This document shows positions 1 to 9,101 of a stretch of 64,000 bases of DNA, in pieces. Origin of the DNA: Plesiocystis pacifica SIR-1 (lineage in GTDB: Bacteria; Myxococcota_A; Polyangia; Nannocystales; Nannocystaceae). Every line of letters begins with the position of its first letter. The stretch's first letter is position 1. Location: positions 1 to 64,000 of the forward strand of contig NZ_ABCS01000034.1 in the NCBI RefSeq assembly GCF_000170895.1. Direction: 5' to 3'. A program made the translations under genes and the position numbers. A model generated the notes under the pieces. That model was given only the letters and a program-made list of their open reading frames with translations. It was not told where the DNA came from and did not search any database.

Positions 1-3000
1 CCACCAAGTACGCGGGCCGCGTGGGCGAGAAGTTCGTTCGTTGTGCGCTTCGCCCCTTCTCGCTCGGCTTGGACCAGCCCCCGTATCGAATGACCCTTGG
101 AGCCTCGCCCGTGGGCTCGTGACGCAACCCGTCGCCTGGCCGCGGCGGGGCCGAGTAGGGGCCGTAGGCGTCTCGTGCCCACTCGAACACGTTGCCGCTC
201 ATGTCGTAGAGCCCAAAGCCGTTGGCGTCCTTGGTGGCGACGCTGTACGGGCGGAGTTCGGCGTTCGCTCGGGACCACTCGAAGCGGGGATGGGCCGCCG
301 GATCGTCGCCGTGCCAGTACTGGGTGGAGCTCCCCCCACGCGCGGCGTACTCCCATTGAGCCTCGGTGGGCAGGGCCAACCCCGCCCAGTCGCAGTAGGC
401 CTGGGCCTCGAACCAGGTGAGGCCCACGACGGGCTGCTGCGGCTGGCCATAGTGCTCGCTGAGCATGGTCAGCGGCGGCGCGACCTCGGGGTGAGCGGCG
501 AGGTAGCGGGCGTACTGGGCGTTGGTGACCTCCGTGCGGGCCAGGTAAAAATCGTCCAGGGTCACCTCGTGCTGGGGGTGCTCGGCGTCGTCGCCTTCGC
601 CCTCCGGCGAGCCCATGAGGAAGGTCCCCCCCTTGATGCGGACGAGCTCGATGCCGTGGACCGTGACGGTCTGTGGGCCAGGGTCGCGCGCATCCACGAC
701 GCGCGCGGGCTTGGAGGGGGCGGGCAGGGGGCGCTCGGCGGCTGGCGCTTGCAGGCAGCTGTCGGAGGACTGCTCGTCGTGGGCCCCGCGGAGGGTGAGG
801 AGCGAACAGCCCCGCGCCCACCATCCGCGAGGATCCAGCGCCCAGCGCCACGCGACCTTCTCGCCGCTGGCGGTGAGGAGCTCGTCGCCCGCGGTGGTGA
901 AGGCCACGCTCACGACCGGGCGGCGGTGCGGCAGGGTCACCCGCGGAGCCCCGGCCTCGAGGTCCCAGACCCGGGCCGTGCCGTCCTCGCTCCCGCTGGC
1001 GAGGGCGTCCTCTCGAGTTGAGAAGGCCAGCGTGGTGATCGACGCGGTGTGGCCGCGGAGGTGCGCCTCGAAGGCGCCCGTCACCCGTGACCACGAGCGG
1101 ATGGTGCGATCGTCGGTCGCGAGGGCGATCCTCTGGCCGCTGGGAGACACGCGGACGGCTGTGATCGGGCCGAGCTCGGGGAACAGGGGGGTCTGTTCCC
1201 CGGTCCCCAGCTTCCAGCGAGCCAGCTGCCTGGACTGCGTGAGCACGAGGACCACGTCGGGCTCCAAGAACGCCACGTCCTCGACGGGACCGCCGAAACC
1301 CTGGGAGGTGCGCATCGCTCCCGACGCGACATCCCAGACCCGCACCGAGTGGTCGACGCTGGCCGTGGCCAGACGCGCTCCGTCGGGGGAGAAGTCGACT
1401 GCGCGCACGCGCCCTCGATGTTGGTCCAGGGCGTGGAGCTGACGCTCCGCTTCCACGTCCCACACGCGCACGGTGCCGTCCCAGCTCGCCGTGGCCACGA
1501 GCCGACCGCTCGGCGAGAAGCGGACGCGGTCGAGGTCGAGGCGGTGGCCGCGGAGCTCGAGGCGTGGGTGGTTGCTGGCTGCGTCCCAGATCCGCGCGCG
1601 GTTGTCTCCGCTGGCCGTGGCGATGTGCGCACCGTCGCTGGAGACGTCGACGGCGTAGACCGCGTCGCGGTGGCCCTCGAGCGGGGTCGAGACACGTCCG
1701 CGCTGCACATCCCAGATTCGTGCGCTGTGGTCCCAGCTGGCCGTGGCTAGCTGGTCACCTCCGGGAGAGAAGGCGACCGCGTCCACGGAGTTGTCGTGAC
1801 GAAAGGAGCGCAAGCGAAGGCCCCGGCCGATGTCCCACAAGTGCGCCGCGTCGTCGTCCATGGTCGCGGTCGCGAGCAGGCCAGGGTCCGCGGGGGAAAA
1901 GGCCACGGAGTAGACGACTTCGCCATGCGCGAAGGCCCCCAAGGGCTCGCCCGTGGTCACGCTCCACAGCCGCGCGTAGCCATCCTGGCCGCCCGTGGCC
2001 AGGCGCTCGCCGTCGGGCGAGAAGCGGATCGCGTGGAGCTTGCCCGGGCCGTGAACGAAGGCATGGGTGTCGTGGCCCGAGTCGGTGTCCCACAGCGCGG
2101 CCGTGCCGTCGGCGCTCGCGGTCGCCAGGTGCTGGCCGTCTGGGGAGAAGGCCACGGCGCGCACGGGGGCGTCGTGGAGCAGCTCGTGGAGCCGCTCCCC
2201 CGTGGACGTGTCCCAGATCTCGGCTTTCCCGGCTTTCCCGCTCGGGCCGCCCGTGGCCAGGCGCACGCCGTCGGGGGCGAAGCTGGCGTCGATGTGCCCG
2301 AAGCTCTCGAGATCGATCGACGGCAAGGGCTGACCGGTAGCGAGGTCCCAGAGGCTCACGTGGCGACTGAAGTGCGTCGTTGCGAGGCGCTCGCCGTCGG
2401 GGGAGAAGGCGATCGCGTAGACCTTGTCTTCGTCGCTGTGCAGGACCTGGAGCGGCACGCCCGATTGCGCGTCCCAGATGCGCACGGTCTTGTCCCAGGC
2501 AGCCGTGGCGAGGAGGGTCCCATCGGGGGAGTAGGCCAGGGCGGTGAGCTTGTTGGTGTGGCCCTCGAGGTGGAGCCCGCGCTCGAGGGCGGTCACCGTC
2601 GAGACGAGCCCCGAGAACACCTCTTCGGGGACTGATTCGTGGGTTGGCTCGTGGGCTGGCCCGTGGCGCTCGCCCTCGAGCCGGGCCTGGGCCTCGAGGG
2701 TGAGACGCAGGGCGTCGAGCTCGTAGCCCTGGCGCTTCGCGGTGTTGGTGGCCTGGCGGCTCTGGGTGAGCGCCAGCTTGCGCTCGAGGTCGCGGTCTTG
2801 CGCTTCGATCTCGCGCAGGCGCTCCTGGCTCGCCTGCTCCTTGTCGCGGAGCTCTCGGCTGCGCAAGAGCACGAAGGCCACGACCGTGGCGGCGCTCACC
2901 AGCAGCGCCGCGATGGCTGCTCGCTTGCGCCGGCGGCGGGTTCGGGCGGCCCGCTGACTCGCCCGCAGGAAGCTCTCCTCGGTCTCCGCGAGGACGACCG

Positions 3001-5509
3001 TGGGGGCGCTGCTCAGGACCCGACGGGCATGGGCCACGCGCCCGAGGGCCCACAGGTAGTCCCCCTTGCGACGCGCCGCGTGGAGTTGAGCGTCGACCTC
3101 GAGCTGTTGGCGAAGCTCGAGCCCCTCGCGGTCTTCCTCGAGCCAGCTGCCGAGGGTGGCCCACTCGCGCAGCAGCGCCTCGTGGGCGATCTCCAGGACC
3201 TCGCTCCCGTCGCGGCGTCGCGTTGCGACCAGGACCCGCGCGCGGCTGACGAAGGCGGCGAGGGCCCGGGCCGTGAGCGGGTCCTCGCCGAGCTCGGCCC
3301 GCAGGATCTGGCGCCGCGCGGCTCCCTCCCCACGCTCACCCAAGTGGACCAGGCGCGTCATCAGCTTGCGCGTGACGAGGTCGGCCTGCGCCGTGCCGAT
3401 CGCGTCGCGCAGCTCGTTCAGGGTGCGCTCCGCGACCGTGGCGATCGATCCTTCCAGGCCGCCGGTCGCGCGGTAGCTGGACGCGCTCAACACTCGGCGC
3501 TGGACATCGCGTCGCTGCCACAGCTCGCGCAGCACGTACTGCAACAGGGGGAGGCACTCGGGCTTGCCGGCACAGGCGGCGACGAGCTCGTCGACGAGGG
3601 CAGGCGCCACGCGGTAGCCCGCGCGCACGGCTGGGCGCTCGATCGCTGCGCGGATCTGGGTTTCGCCCATGGGCAACACGCTGACCATGGCCGGTGCCGA
3701 CAACGCGACGCCGAGCTCCCGGATGGCGAGGGCCCGCGACACGAAGTCGGCGCGCAAGGTGCCGAGGACCCACAGCCGACCGTCGCGGCGCCCCCAGGCG
3801 TCCGTGGCTCGCAGGAGGTTGCGGACGAAGGCTGCGGCCTCGGACTCTGGGTCGTGCGCGCTCAGCTTGGCCTCGGTGAACAGCTCCTCGAGCTGGTCGA
3901 CGACGAGCAAGACGCGCCCCGGTGTTCTCGAGCTCGCCAGCGCGCGCTGGAGGGCCTGATCGTCGCTCGAGAGCTCGTCGGCCAGGGCTTCGCTCGCGCC
4001 CTCGGCCGCGTCTGGTTGGCCGAGGAGCGGGCACAACGCCCGCGCGAGCGCTCGACACGGGCGCGCGCCGGGCCGCAGGTACGCGATGCGCCAGTCTCTA
4101 CGCCCGTCGAGGGCGCCACCTCGCAGCGCGGGGCACAGGCCCGCCATCACCAGCGAGGACTTGCCCGAGCCCGAAGCCCCGACCAAGGTGACGAAGCGGT
4201 GCGTGTCGGCGCGCACGAGCTCGAGGAGGGCGGCGATCTCGGCCTCGCGCCCAAACATCCAGCGAGCGTCTCGCTCGTAAAAGGACGCCAAGCCGCGATA
4301 GGGGCACAGCTCGGCCCCAGGCCCCGGGCTGGATGGGTCGAGGTGGAGGCGCGCAGCTTCTCGCTCCAACCAGTCCGAGCGATCGGTGTCCATGCCCACG
4401 AAGCGGGCGAGCTTGAGGACGTCCTCGTCCCAGCTCGCCGGGCTCGAGGTGAACTCTCCGCCGAGGCCCTCGAGCCCGTCGAAGCCTCCCTGAGCGCCAG
4501 GTAGGGTCACGCCGTAGACGGTCTCCCGCTCCTGCGCGAGGCGGGCACCGAGGGTCCTGCTGAGCTCGAACTCTCCGGGCTGCCAGGGGCCAGGTCCGCG
4601 GCACACGATCACGGCGGGCGCCGCAGCCAGGGCCGCCCGCATGGGCCCGCGCCAGGGCGCCCCTGGAGGCAGCTCCCACATGTCCAGCCAGGGGCGGACG
4701 CCGAGATCGAGGAGCGACTCGCACAGGCGCCGAACGACGGCCTTGTCGGGGCCCCGGTGGACGACGAAGACGTAGCTCGGGGGCTCGCGGGGGTCGTCGT
4801 CGGTGGAGAGCTCCGCCGTGACGAGGGCGTCGATGAGGGCGCGCATCGAGGGGAAGCGCTGCCCGGGCTGGGGGGCGAGGCCGCGGCTCAGGATCGCGTC
4901 GAGCCAGGCGGGCGCCTCTGGCGTGGGCGAGGCCGTGTCCGCGCTGGGAAGCCCACCGTGGATGGCTTCGAGAAAGGCGAGGCAATAGCGAAATTGATCG
5001 CTGCGCGCGTCCGCGGGCTCGCTGCGCCGCTGCTCCGGGGACAGGTAGGGGCTCGGGGCCGAGGCTGCGCCAGTGAGCCGGAGGCGGACGTGGCCGTTGG
5101 CATCGATGCGAACGTGCTCGGGGGTGAAGTTGGCGAGGGTCAAGCCGCGAGCGTGGACCGCGGCGATGCCCCGCGCGATCGCCTTGAAGGTGCGCAGGAG
5201 CTGGGCGAGGGTGCGCGGACGAGACAGCCAGTCGCGCAGGGACTGCCCTTTCGCATGGTCCATCACGAGGAAGAGCGCGCCGCCCTGTTCGCGGAGTTCG
5301 TAGATGGGGATGACGTTGGGGTGGGTGACCTTGGCGAGGGCCACGACCTCGCGCAAGACGAGGTTGCGCCCCTCGAGGGTCGGCTCGAGGGGCAGCTGCT
5401 CGATCGTTACGCGGCGGTCGAGTTCGAGGTCGTGAGCGAGGTGAACGACCCCGTCTTGGCGACGCTCGATTTCACGCTCAATGACATAATGGCCGATCGC
5501 TGCGTGCAT
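1..5509 (-). CDS. Pseudokinase-TIR-STAND-WD40-FGE receptor (3' end off window)
   Basis: One uninterrupted frame of about 1,836 residues starts at the ATG at 5509 and runs off the left edge. Order: kinase-like domain (1-225) with the active site lost (E37 replaces the VAIK lysine, L125-A126-N127 replaces HRD, L145-T146-G147 replaces DFG); TIR domain (about 244-375, YVFVVHRGPDK, PWLDMWELPPGAPW, PWQPGEFEL); STAND ATPase (about 405-850, Walker A GASGSGKSS at 444-452, Walker B LLVVDQLEE near 536); one transmembrane helix (about 860-885) and coiled coil; 14 WD40 repeats (about 978-1555), enough for two seven-bladed propellers; FGE/SUMF1 fold from about 1610. The last domain lacks the FGE cysteine pair, so it is probably a binding module. 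Established: TIR domains are often NADases or scaffolds, and STAND proteins oligomerise on ligand sensing. A receptor/effector or defence role is inference. Confidence 0.9.
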   Translation of the reverse strand, partial: MHAAIGHYVIEREIERRQDGVVHLAHDLELDRRVTIEQLPLEPTLEGRNLVLREVVALAKVTHPNVIPIYELREQGGALFLVMDHAKGQSLRDWLSRPRTLAQLLRTFKAIARGIAAVHARGLTLANFTPEHVRIDANGHVRLRLTGAASAPSPYLSPEQRRSEPADARSDQFRYCLAFLEAIHGGLPSADTASPTPEAPAWLDAILSRGLAPQPGQRFPSMRALIDALVTAELSTDDDPREPPSYVFVVHRGPDKAVVRRLCESLLDLGVRPWLDMWELPPGAPWRGPMRAALAAAPAVIVCRGPGPWQPGEFELSRTLGARLAQERETVYGVTLPGAQGGFDGLEGLGGEFTSSPASWDEDVLKLARFVGMDTDRSDWLEREAARLHLDPSSPGPGAELCPYRGLASFYERDARWMFGREAEIAALLELVRADTHRFVTLVGASGSGKSSLVMAGLCPALRGGALDGRRDWRIAYLRPGARPCRALARALCPLLGQPDAAEGASEALADELSSDDQALQRALASSRTPGRVLLVVDQLEELFTEAKLSAHDPESEAAAFVRNLLRATDAWGRRDGRLWVLGTLRADFVSRALAIRELGVALSAPAMVSVLPMGETQIRAAIERPAVRAGYRVAPALVDELVAACAGKPECLPLLQYVLRELWQRRDVQRRVLSASSYRATGGLEGSIATVAERTLNELRDAIGTAQADLVTRKLMTRLVHLGERGEGAARRQILRAELGEDPLTARALAAFVSRARVLVATRRRDGSEVLEIAHEALLREWATLGSWLEEDREGLELRQQLEVDAQLHAARRKGDYLWALGRVAHARRVLSSAPTVVLAETEESFLRASQRAARTRRRRKRAAIAALLVSAATVVAFVLLRSRELRDKEQASQERLREIEAQDRDLERKLALTQSRQATNTAKRQGYELDALRLTLEAQARLEGERHGPAHEPTHESVPEEVFSGLVSTVTALERGLHLEGHTNKLTALAYSPDGTLLATAAWDKTVRIWDAQSGVPLQVLHSDEDKVYAIAFSPDGERLATTHFSRHVSLWDLATGQPLPSIDLESFGHIDASFAPDGVRLATGGPSGKAGKAEIWDTSTGERLHELLHDAPVRAVAFSPDGQHLATASADGTAALWDTDSGHDTHAFVHGPGKLHAIRFSPDGERLATGGQDGYARLWSVTTGEPLGAFAHGEVVYSVAFSPADPGLLATATMDDDAAHLWDIGRGLRLRSFRHDNSVDAVAFSPGGDQLATASWDHSARIWDVQRGRVSTPLEGHRDAVYAVDVSSDGAHIATASGDNRARIWDAASNHPRLELRGHRLDLDRVRFSPSGRLVATASWDGTVRVWDVEAERQLHALDQHRGRVRAVDFSPDGARLATASVDHSVRVWDVASGAMRTSQGFGGPVEDVAFLEPDVVLVLTQSRQLARWKLGTGEQTPLFPELGPITAVRVSPSGQRIALATDDRTIRSWSRVTGAFEAHLRGHTASITTLAFSTREDALASGSEDGTARVWDLEAGAPRVTLPHRRPVVSVAFTTAGDELLTASGEKVAWRWALDPRGWWARGCSLLTLRGAHDEQSSDSCLQAPAAERPLPAPSKPARVVDARDPGPQTVTVHGIELVRIKGGTFLMGSPEGEGDDAEHPQHEVTLDDFYLARTEVTNAQYARYLAAHPEVAPPLTMLSEHYGQPQQPVVGLTWFEAQAYCDWAGLALPTEAQWEYAARGGSSTQYWHGDDPAAHPRFEWSRANAELRPYSVATKDANGFGLYDMSGNVFEWARDAYGPYSAPPRPGDGLRHEPTGEAPRVIRYGGWSKPSEKGRSAQRTNFSPTRPAYLV

Positions 5510-5548
5510 TTGTTTCCCAAGTGTCGGCGGGTGTACCATCGGACTGTC

Positions 5549-6193
5549 GTGGATGCCCACTCATCGAGAAGCAACAAGGAACTCGCCATAGCGTGGACCC
5601 GTGGGGACAATGGGGCTGGCCGTGAGCTCGTTGTTGTCCGTCTCATGCCCCAAATTCATCGTTTCTTTCATAACAAGCTCGCCTCGGAGCAGGCCGAAGA
5701 GCTCGTGCAAGACACCTTCGCGGACCTGCGCAAGGCCCTCGAGGGGTTTCGCTATGACGCGAGCGTTCGTACCCTGGTCTTCACCATCGCCAGAAACAAG
5801 CTCAATGGCCATCTTCGCCGAATCATGCGAGAGCGGGACCGCAACGCCGACCCTGGAGAGCTCTCCCTCGCCGCGATCGGAACCAGCCCTTCCGAGCGCA
5901 TTGCACGCAAGGGGAAGGGGCGTTTTTTGCTGTCTGCCTTACGCCAACTACCATTGAATACACAGGTCATGATCGAGTTGCATTATTGGGAGGAAATGCG
6001 AGTGGCAGAAATTGCGTGTATTCTCGGGCTCCCCGAGGGCACGATTAAATCTGCGATCTCCCGGGGCCGAAAGCGCCTGGAAGAGCTCATTGGAAAAATG
6101 GAAGATGGCGTCGGCGATGGCGACCTCGCGGGGACCCAAAGCCGCCTGTCCGAGTGGGCGATCAGAGTGCGGGACGAGATCGAGTCCCGCTGA
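5549..6193 (+). CDS. ECF-type RNA polymerase sigma factor
   Basis: About 214 residues from GTG 5549. Region 2 (residues 30-95) includes RFFHNKLASEQAEELVQDTF and the IARNKL segment. Region 4 (about 133-185) includes LPLNTQVMIELHYWEEMRV followed by a helix-turn-helix, GLPEGTIKSAISRGRKRL. A short extension of about 25 residues follows. The gene is divergent from the pseudokinase-TIR-STAND gene with only 39 bp between starts, and it ends 3 bp from the stop of the convergent kinase gene, so the three look like a unit. An in-frame ATG at 5489 would overlap the divergent gene; GTG 5549 is preferred because region 2 starts just after it, though no clear ribosome site is visible. No anti-sigma gene is adjacent, so control by the linked kinase is an inference. 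The gene is visibly poorer in GC than its neighbours. Confidence 0.88.
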   Translation: MDAHSSRSNKELAIAWTRGDNGAGRELVVVRLMPQIHRFFHNKLASEQAEELVQDTFADLRKALEGFRYDASVRTLVFTIARNKLNGHLRRIMRERDRNADPGELSLAAIGTSPSERIARKGKGRFLLSALRQLPLNTQVMIELHYWEEMRVAEIACILGLPEGTIKSAISRGRKRLEELIGKMEDGVGDGDLAGTQSRLSEWAIRVRDEIESR

Positions 6194-6196
6194 GGC

Positions 6197-8998
6197 TCAC
6201 ATCCCAAGCACCTCCCGCTCTTCGGCGCTCACGGGCAGCTCGTCGAGCCAACCTTCGAGGGCCTCTCGGACCACTGGATCCTTCGTCGCGTCGAGTCGCT
6301 CGTGAAAACTCGTGATGGCCGCGGAGGTGCTCTGCCCCAGGCGAAGATCGACGACCAGGCGGAGCAGCTCGACGCTGAGGTGCCGCAGCGGGTGGTCGTT
6401 GGTCACCAGCTCGATGCGCTCGAGTTGGTCCCGCGCGGCCTGGAACGCTCCGCGCCGGACACTCAGCTCGGCCTTCCGGAGGCCGACGAGCTCGCGCACG
6501 CGGGGATCCTCGCCGTGTTGGGCGAGTAGCGCCTCGATCGCCGTCGCCGCTTGGTCATGGCGCTCGAGGCTCAGGGCGTTGTCGATGATGATGAGGTGAC
6601 ACTCGAGAATTCCGGGCCCGAAGGTGCTGTCGCTGTCTTCGTAGGCGCGAACGGCTAGCTTGGCCAGCTCCATGGCCAGCCCGAGTTCACCCATGCCGGT
6701 CTCGGCCTTGGCCAGGAGCTGGAGCAGCTCGGCGTAGTCCGCTCCTTCGCTCGGGTTGGTGTCCTCGAAGCGGGCGATGGCCTTGGCCGCGAGGCGCTTC
6801 GCGGCTTCGGGATCGCCCTCGACCAGGGCCTGCTCGGCGAGCTCGGTCAGCGCCAGGTAGGCCAGGGGCGCCTGGGGGAAGAGCCTCCAGATGTGCTCCG
6901 CGTCGCTCCGCTCTTTCCGCCCCTCCGGGGTCGGGCCTAGGGCCAGGCCGAGGTTGTACTGGTATCGAGCGGTGCGGGGGTGCATCGCTCCAAAACGGGC
7001 GACGGCCTCATCGCGGGCGCGCGCCGACAGCTCGAGCACCTCAGACTCGCTGGCCACGCTCGCCTTTGCGCTCCAGTAGACGGGGACCGCCAGGCTGTGC
7101 TTGCCCACCAGCTGCAGCGCGCGGTCGTAGTGCACGTTTGCTTGGCCCCAGTCTCCGCGCTTGGCTGCGATGCGGCCGCGCAGGAACTCTACGTGGGCTG
7201 CCATGGGCGCGTGCCGACGGCTGTGGATGTCCTTTGCGAGCAGCTCGAGCGCGCTCTCGACCTCGTCGAGGTTCACGTTTGCCTGGCGTAGCGACAGCTC
7301 GAGTCCTTGGAGCTCGAGATCGGCCGCGATCACCACGAGTCCTGCCGCGCGAGCCTCCTCGGCCGATAGCTCGTAGAGCCGCCGGGCCTCTTGGACGGAG
7401 CCTCCCTCTTGCTCGGCCTTGGCGAGCTGCCCACGGCTCCGCGCCAACAGCCCCACATCGTCGAGGCCTTGGGCTTGGCGGACTGCCTCCCTGGCAAACA
7501 CGCGGGCTTCTTGGTGGTGGCCGCGGAGTCGTTGGACGTGGGACTCCGAGGTGTTGCGCCAGGCCGCTCGAGTCCGGGCTTCCCGATCGGCCGAGAGGGC
7601 GGTCGCGCTGGGGATGCACGCGTCGGGATCCGGGAGTTCATCGACGACGTCCACGAGCAGCGGGAGCGCTCGTGTCTCCGCCCCTCTGAGGGACACGACG
7701 ATGGTGTCGACCCAGATGCGCTGATGTTCGAGGCACGCATTCTCCGAGCCGCCCTCGACTTCACACAGCTCGTGGCGGCGTTGGGTCCAGCGCTCGGACC
7801 ACTGCGTCAGTCCAGCGTCGAGGGAGTTCCACGCGCCTGCGTACTCGGGCTTGGCGGCGGCCCGAAGCCGGATGCTCGCTCGGGTCTGCTCGCTCCAGGG
7901 CGAGGGGGTGGACTCGCAGGTGTTGACCGGCTCGTGGGACAAAAAGGCGCCCATGACGAAGGTCGAGCACGCGGCCCCAGCGAAGGCGAGGGCGCGCCGC
8001 CATCGCTTGCGACGCGTCGAGATCGCCTGCAGGGCGTCGATCAGAGCCTCCATGCTCGGCCACCGCTGCGCGGGCTCGGGCGAGAGCCCCCGGGCGATGA
8101 CCCGAAACAGCGCGCGCTTGTCCGGGGGCGTGACGACGCGGCCTTCTCTGCGCGCTTGGGCGCGCTGCGGCTCCGTGACTCCAGGGAAGGGAGAGCGCTC
8201 CCACAGGGCCTCGTAGAGCGCGACGCAAAACGAGAACTGGTCGCTGCGCTCGTCCACGCGCTGCCCACGAAGCTGCTCGGGCGACATGTAGGCCGGCGTT
8301 CCCGCGATCGCGCCCGAGCTCGTGGCGAATTCGTCCGTCGAGCCCCTGGCCGTCTCGGTGAACTCCCGCTCGAGCGCGAGGGTCCCCGCGATGGCCAGGC
8401 CAAAGTCCGCGACGCAGACCCGCCCGTCGTGGTTCACGAGCACGTTCTCGGGCTTGAAGTCGCGGTGGACCAGGCCATGGGCGTGGGCCGCAGCGAGCCC
8501 GCGCCCAGCCTCGACGAAGTCGTGGACGATGGCCCGCCAGCTCAGGGGCTCGAGGGCGCTGACGCGCTCGCGCAGGGTCTGGCCGTCGACGTACTCCATG
8601 ACGATGTAGGGCTGCCCCTCGTGCTCGCCCCAGTCGTAGACGCCCACGACGTTCTCGTGGGACAGGCGGGCCAGGGCCTGCGCCTCGCCCAGGAGCCGGT
8701 CTCGCTCGTTCGCGCGGGCCCGGCTCTTGACCAGCTTGATCGCCACGTCCCGCTGAAGGCTGTCGTGGTGACAGCGGTAGACGACGCCCATGCCACCTTC
8801 GCCGAGGAGCTCGCGGACCTCGTAGTCGCCGATGCGGACGAGCTCTCCCCGCCCCAGCAGGGCTCTCTCGAGGGACGCGACGATCCGACGGGTCTCGAAG
8901 TCTTCCCCGCAGGACTCGTCTCCCGACCCGCGGGAGCCCGGGCCGTCTGTGGCCAGGTTCGCTTGCCGGAGCGGGTTTGTGTCGTCGTTCATGTGCAT
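6197..8998 (-). CDS. Ser/Thr protein kinase with C-terminal TPR region
   Basis: 933 residues. A complete Hanks-type kinase domain lies at about 58-330: glycine loop LGEGGMGVVYR, VAIK lysine K88, HRDFKPEN with D180, DFG 198-200, and a SPEQ activation-segment end. One transmembrane helix at about 336-355 is followed by an external or periplasmic region of about 570 residues with helical TPR-like repeats. All catalytic residues are present, in contrast to the pseudokinase next door. The stop is 3 bp from the end of the convergent sigma gene. A second ATG two codons in (residue 3) is an alternative start. Kinase-TPR receptors are common in myxobacteria; phosphorylation of the linked sigma factor or of the TIR-STAND protein is a hypothesis. 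Confidence 0.95.
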   Translation of the reverse strand: MHMNDDTNPLRQANLATDGPGSRGSGDESCGEDFETRRIVASLERALLGRGELVRIGDYEVRELLGEGGMGVVYRCHHDSLQRDVAIKLVKSRARANERDRLLGEAQALARLSHENVVGVYDWGEHEGQPYIVMEYVDGQTLRERVSALEPLSWRAIVHDFVEAGRGLAAAHAHGLVHRDFKPENVLVNHDGRVCVADFGLAIAGTLALEREFTETARGSTDEFATSSGAIAGTPAYMSPEQLRGQRVDERSDQFSFCVALYEALWERSPFPGVTEPQRAQARREGRVVTPPDKRALFRVIARGLSPEPAQRWPSMEALIDALQAISTRRKRWRRALAFAGAACSTFVMGAFLSHEPVNTCESTPSPWSEQTRASIRLRAAAKPEYAGAWNSLDAGLTQWSERWTQRRHELCEVEGGSENACLEHQRIWVDTIVVSLRGAETRALPLLVDVVDELPDPDACIPSATALSADREARTRAAWRNTSESHVQRLRGHHQEARVFAREAVRQAQGLDDVGLLARSRGQLAKAEQEGGSVQEARRLYELSAEEARAAGLVVIAADLELQGLELSLRQANVNLDEVESALELLAKDIHSRRHAPMAAHVEFLRGRIAAKRGDWGQANVHYDRALQLVGKHSLAVPVYWSAKASVASESEVLELSARARDEAVARFGAMHPRTARYQYNLGLALGPTPEGRKERSDAEHIWRLFPQAPLAYLALTELAEQALVEGDPEAAKRLAAKAIARFEDTNPSEGADYAELLQLLAKAETGMGELGLAMELAKLAVRAYEDSDSTFGPGILECHLIIIDNALSLERHDQAATAIEALLAQHGEDPRVRELVGLRKAELSVRRGAFQAARDQLERIELVTNDHPLRHLSVELLRLVVDLRLGQSTSAAITSFHERLDATKDPVVREALEGWLDELPVSAEEREVLGM

Positions 8999-9101
8999 CT
9001 GGGATGGAGTCTCATGAACAGAGTGTCGAGCGCAGCCGGATCTTTGATGCCGACATGAGAATTTAATCTTCCGTCGAGAAACACAGCGCGGTATCGCACA
9101 A

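Noticed and set aside
1..5000. Long open frames on the plus strand opposite the receptor gene (e.g. 2639-4504)
   Set aside because: They read as low-complexity Arg/Ala/Glu-rich sequence without domains and are mirror frames of the GC-rich minus-strand gene, whose translation shows clear TIR, STAND and WD40 motifs.
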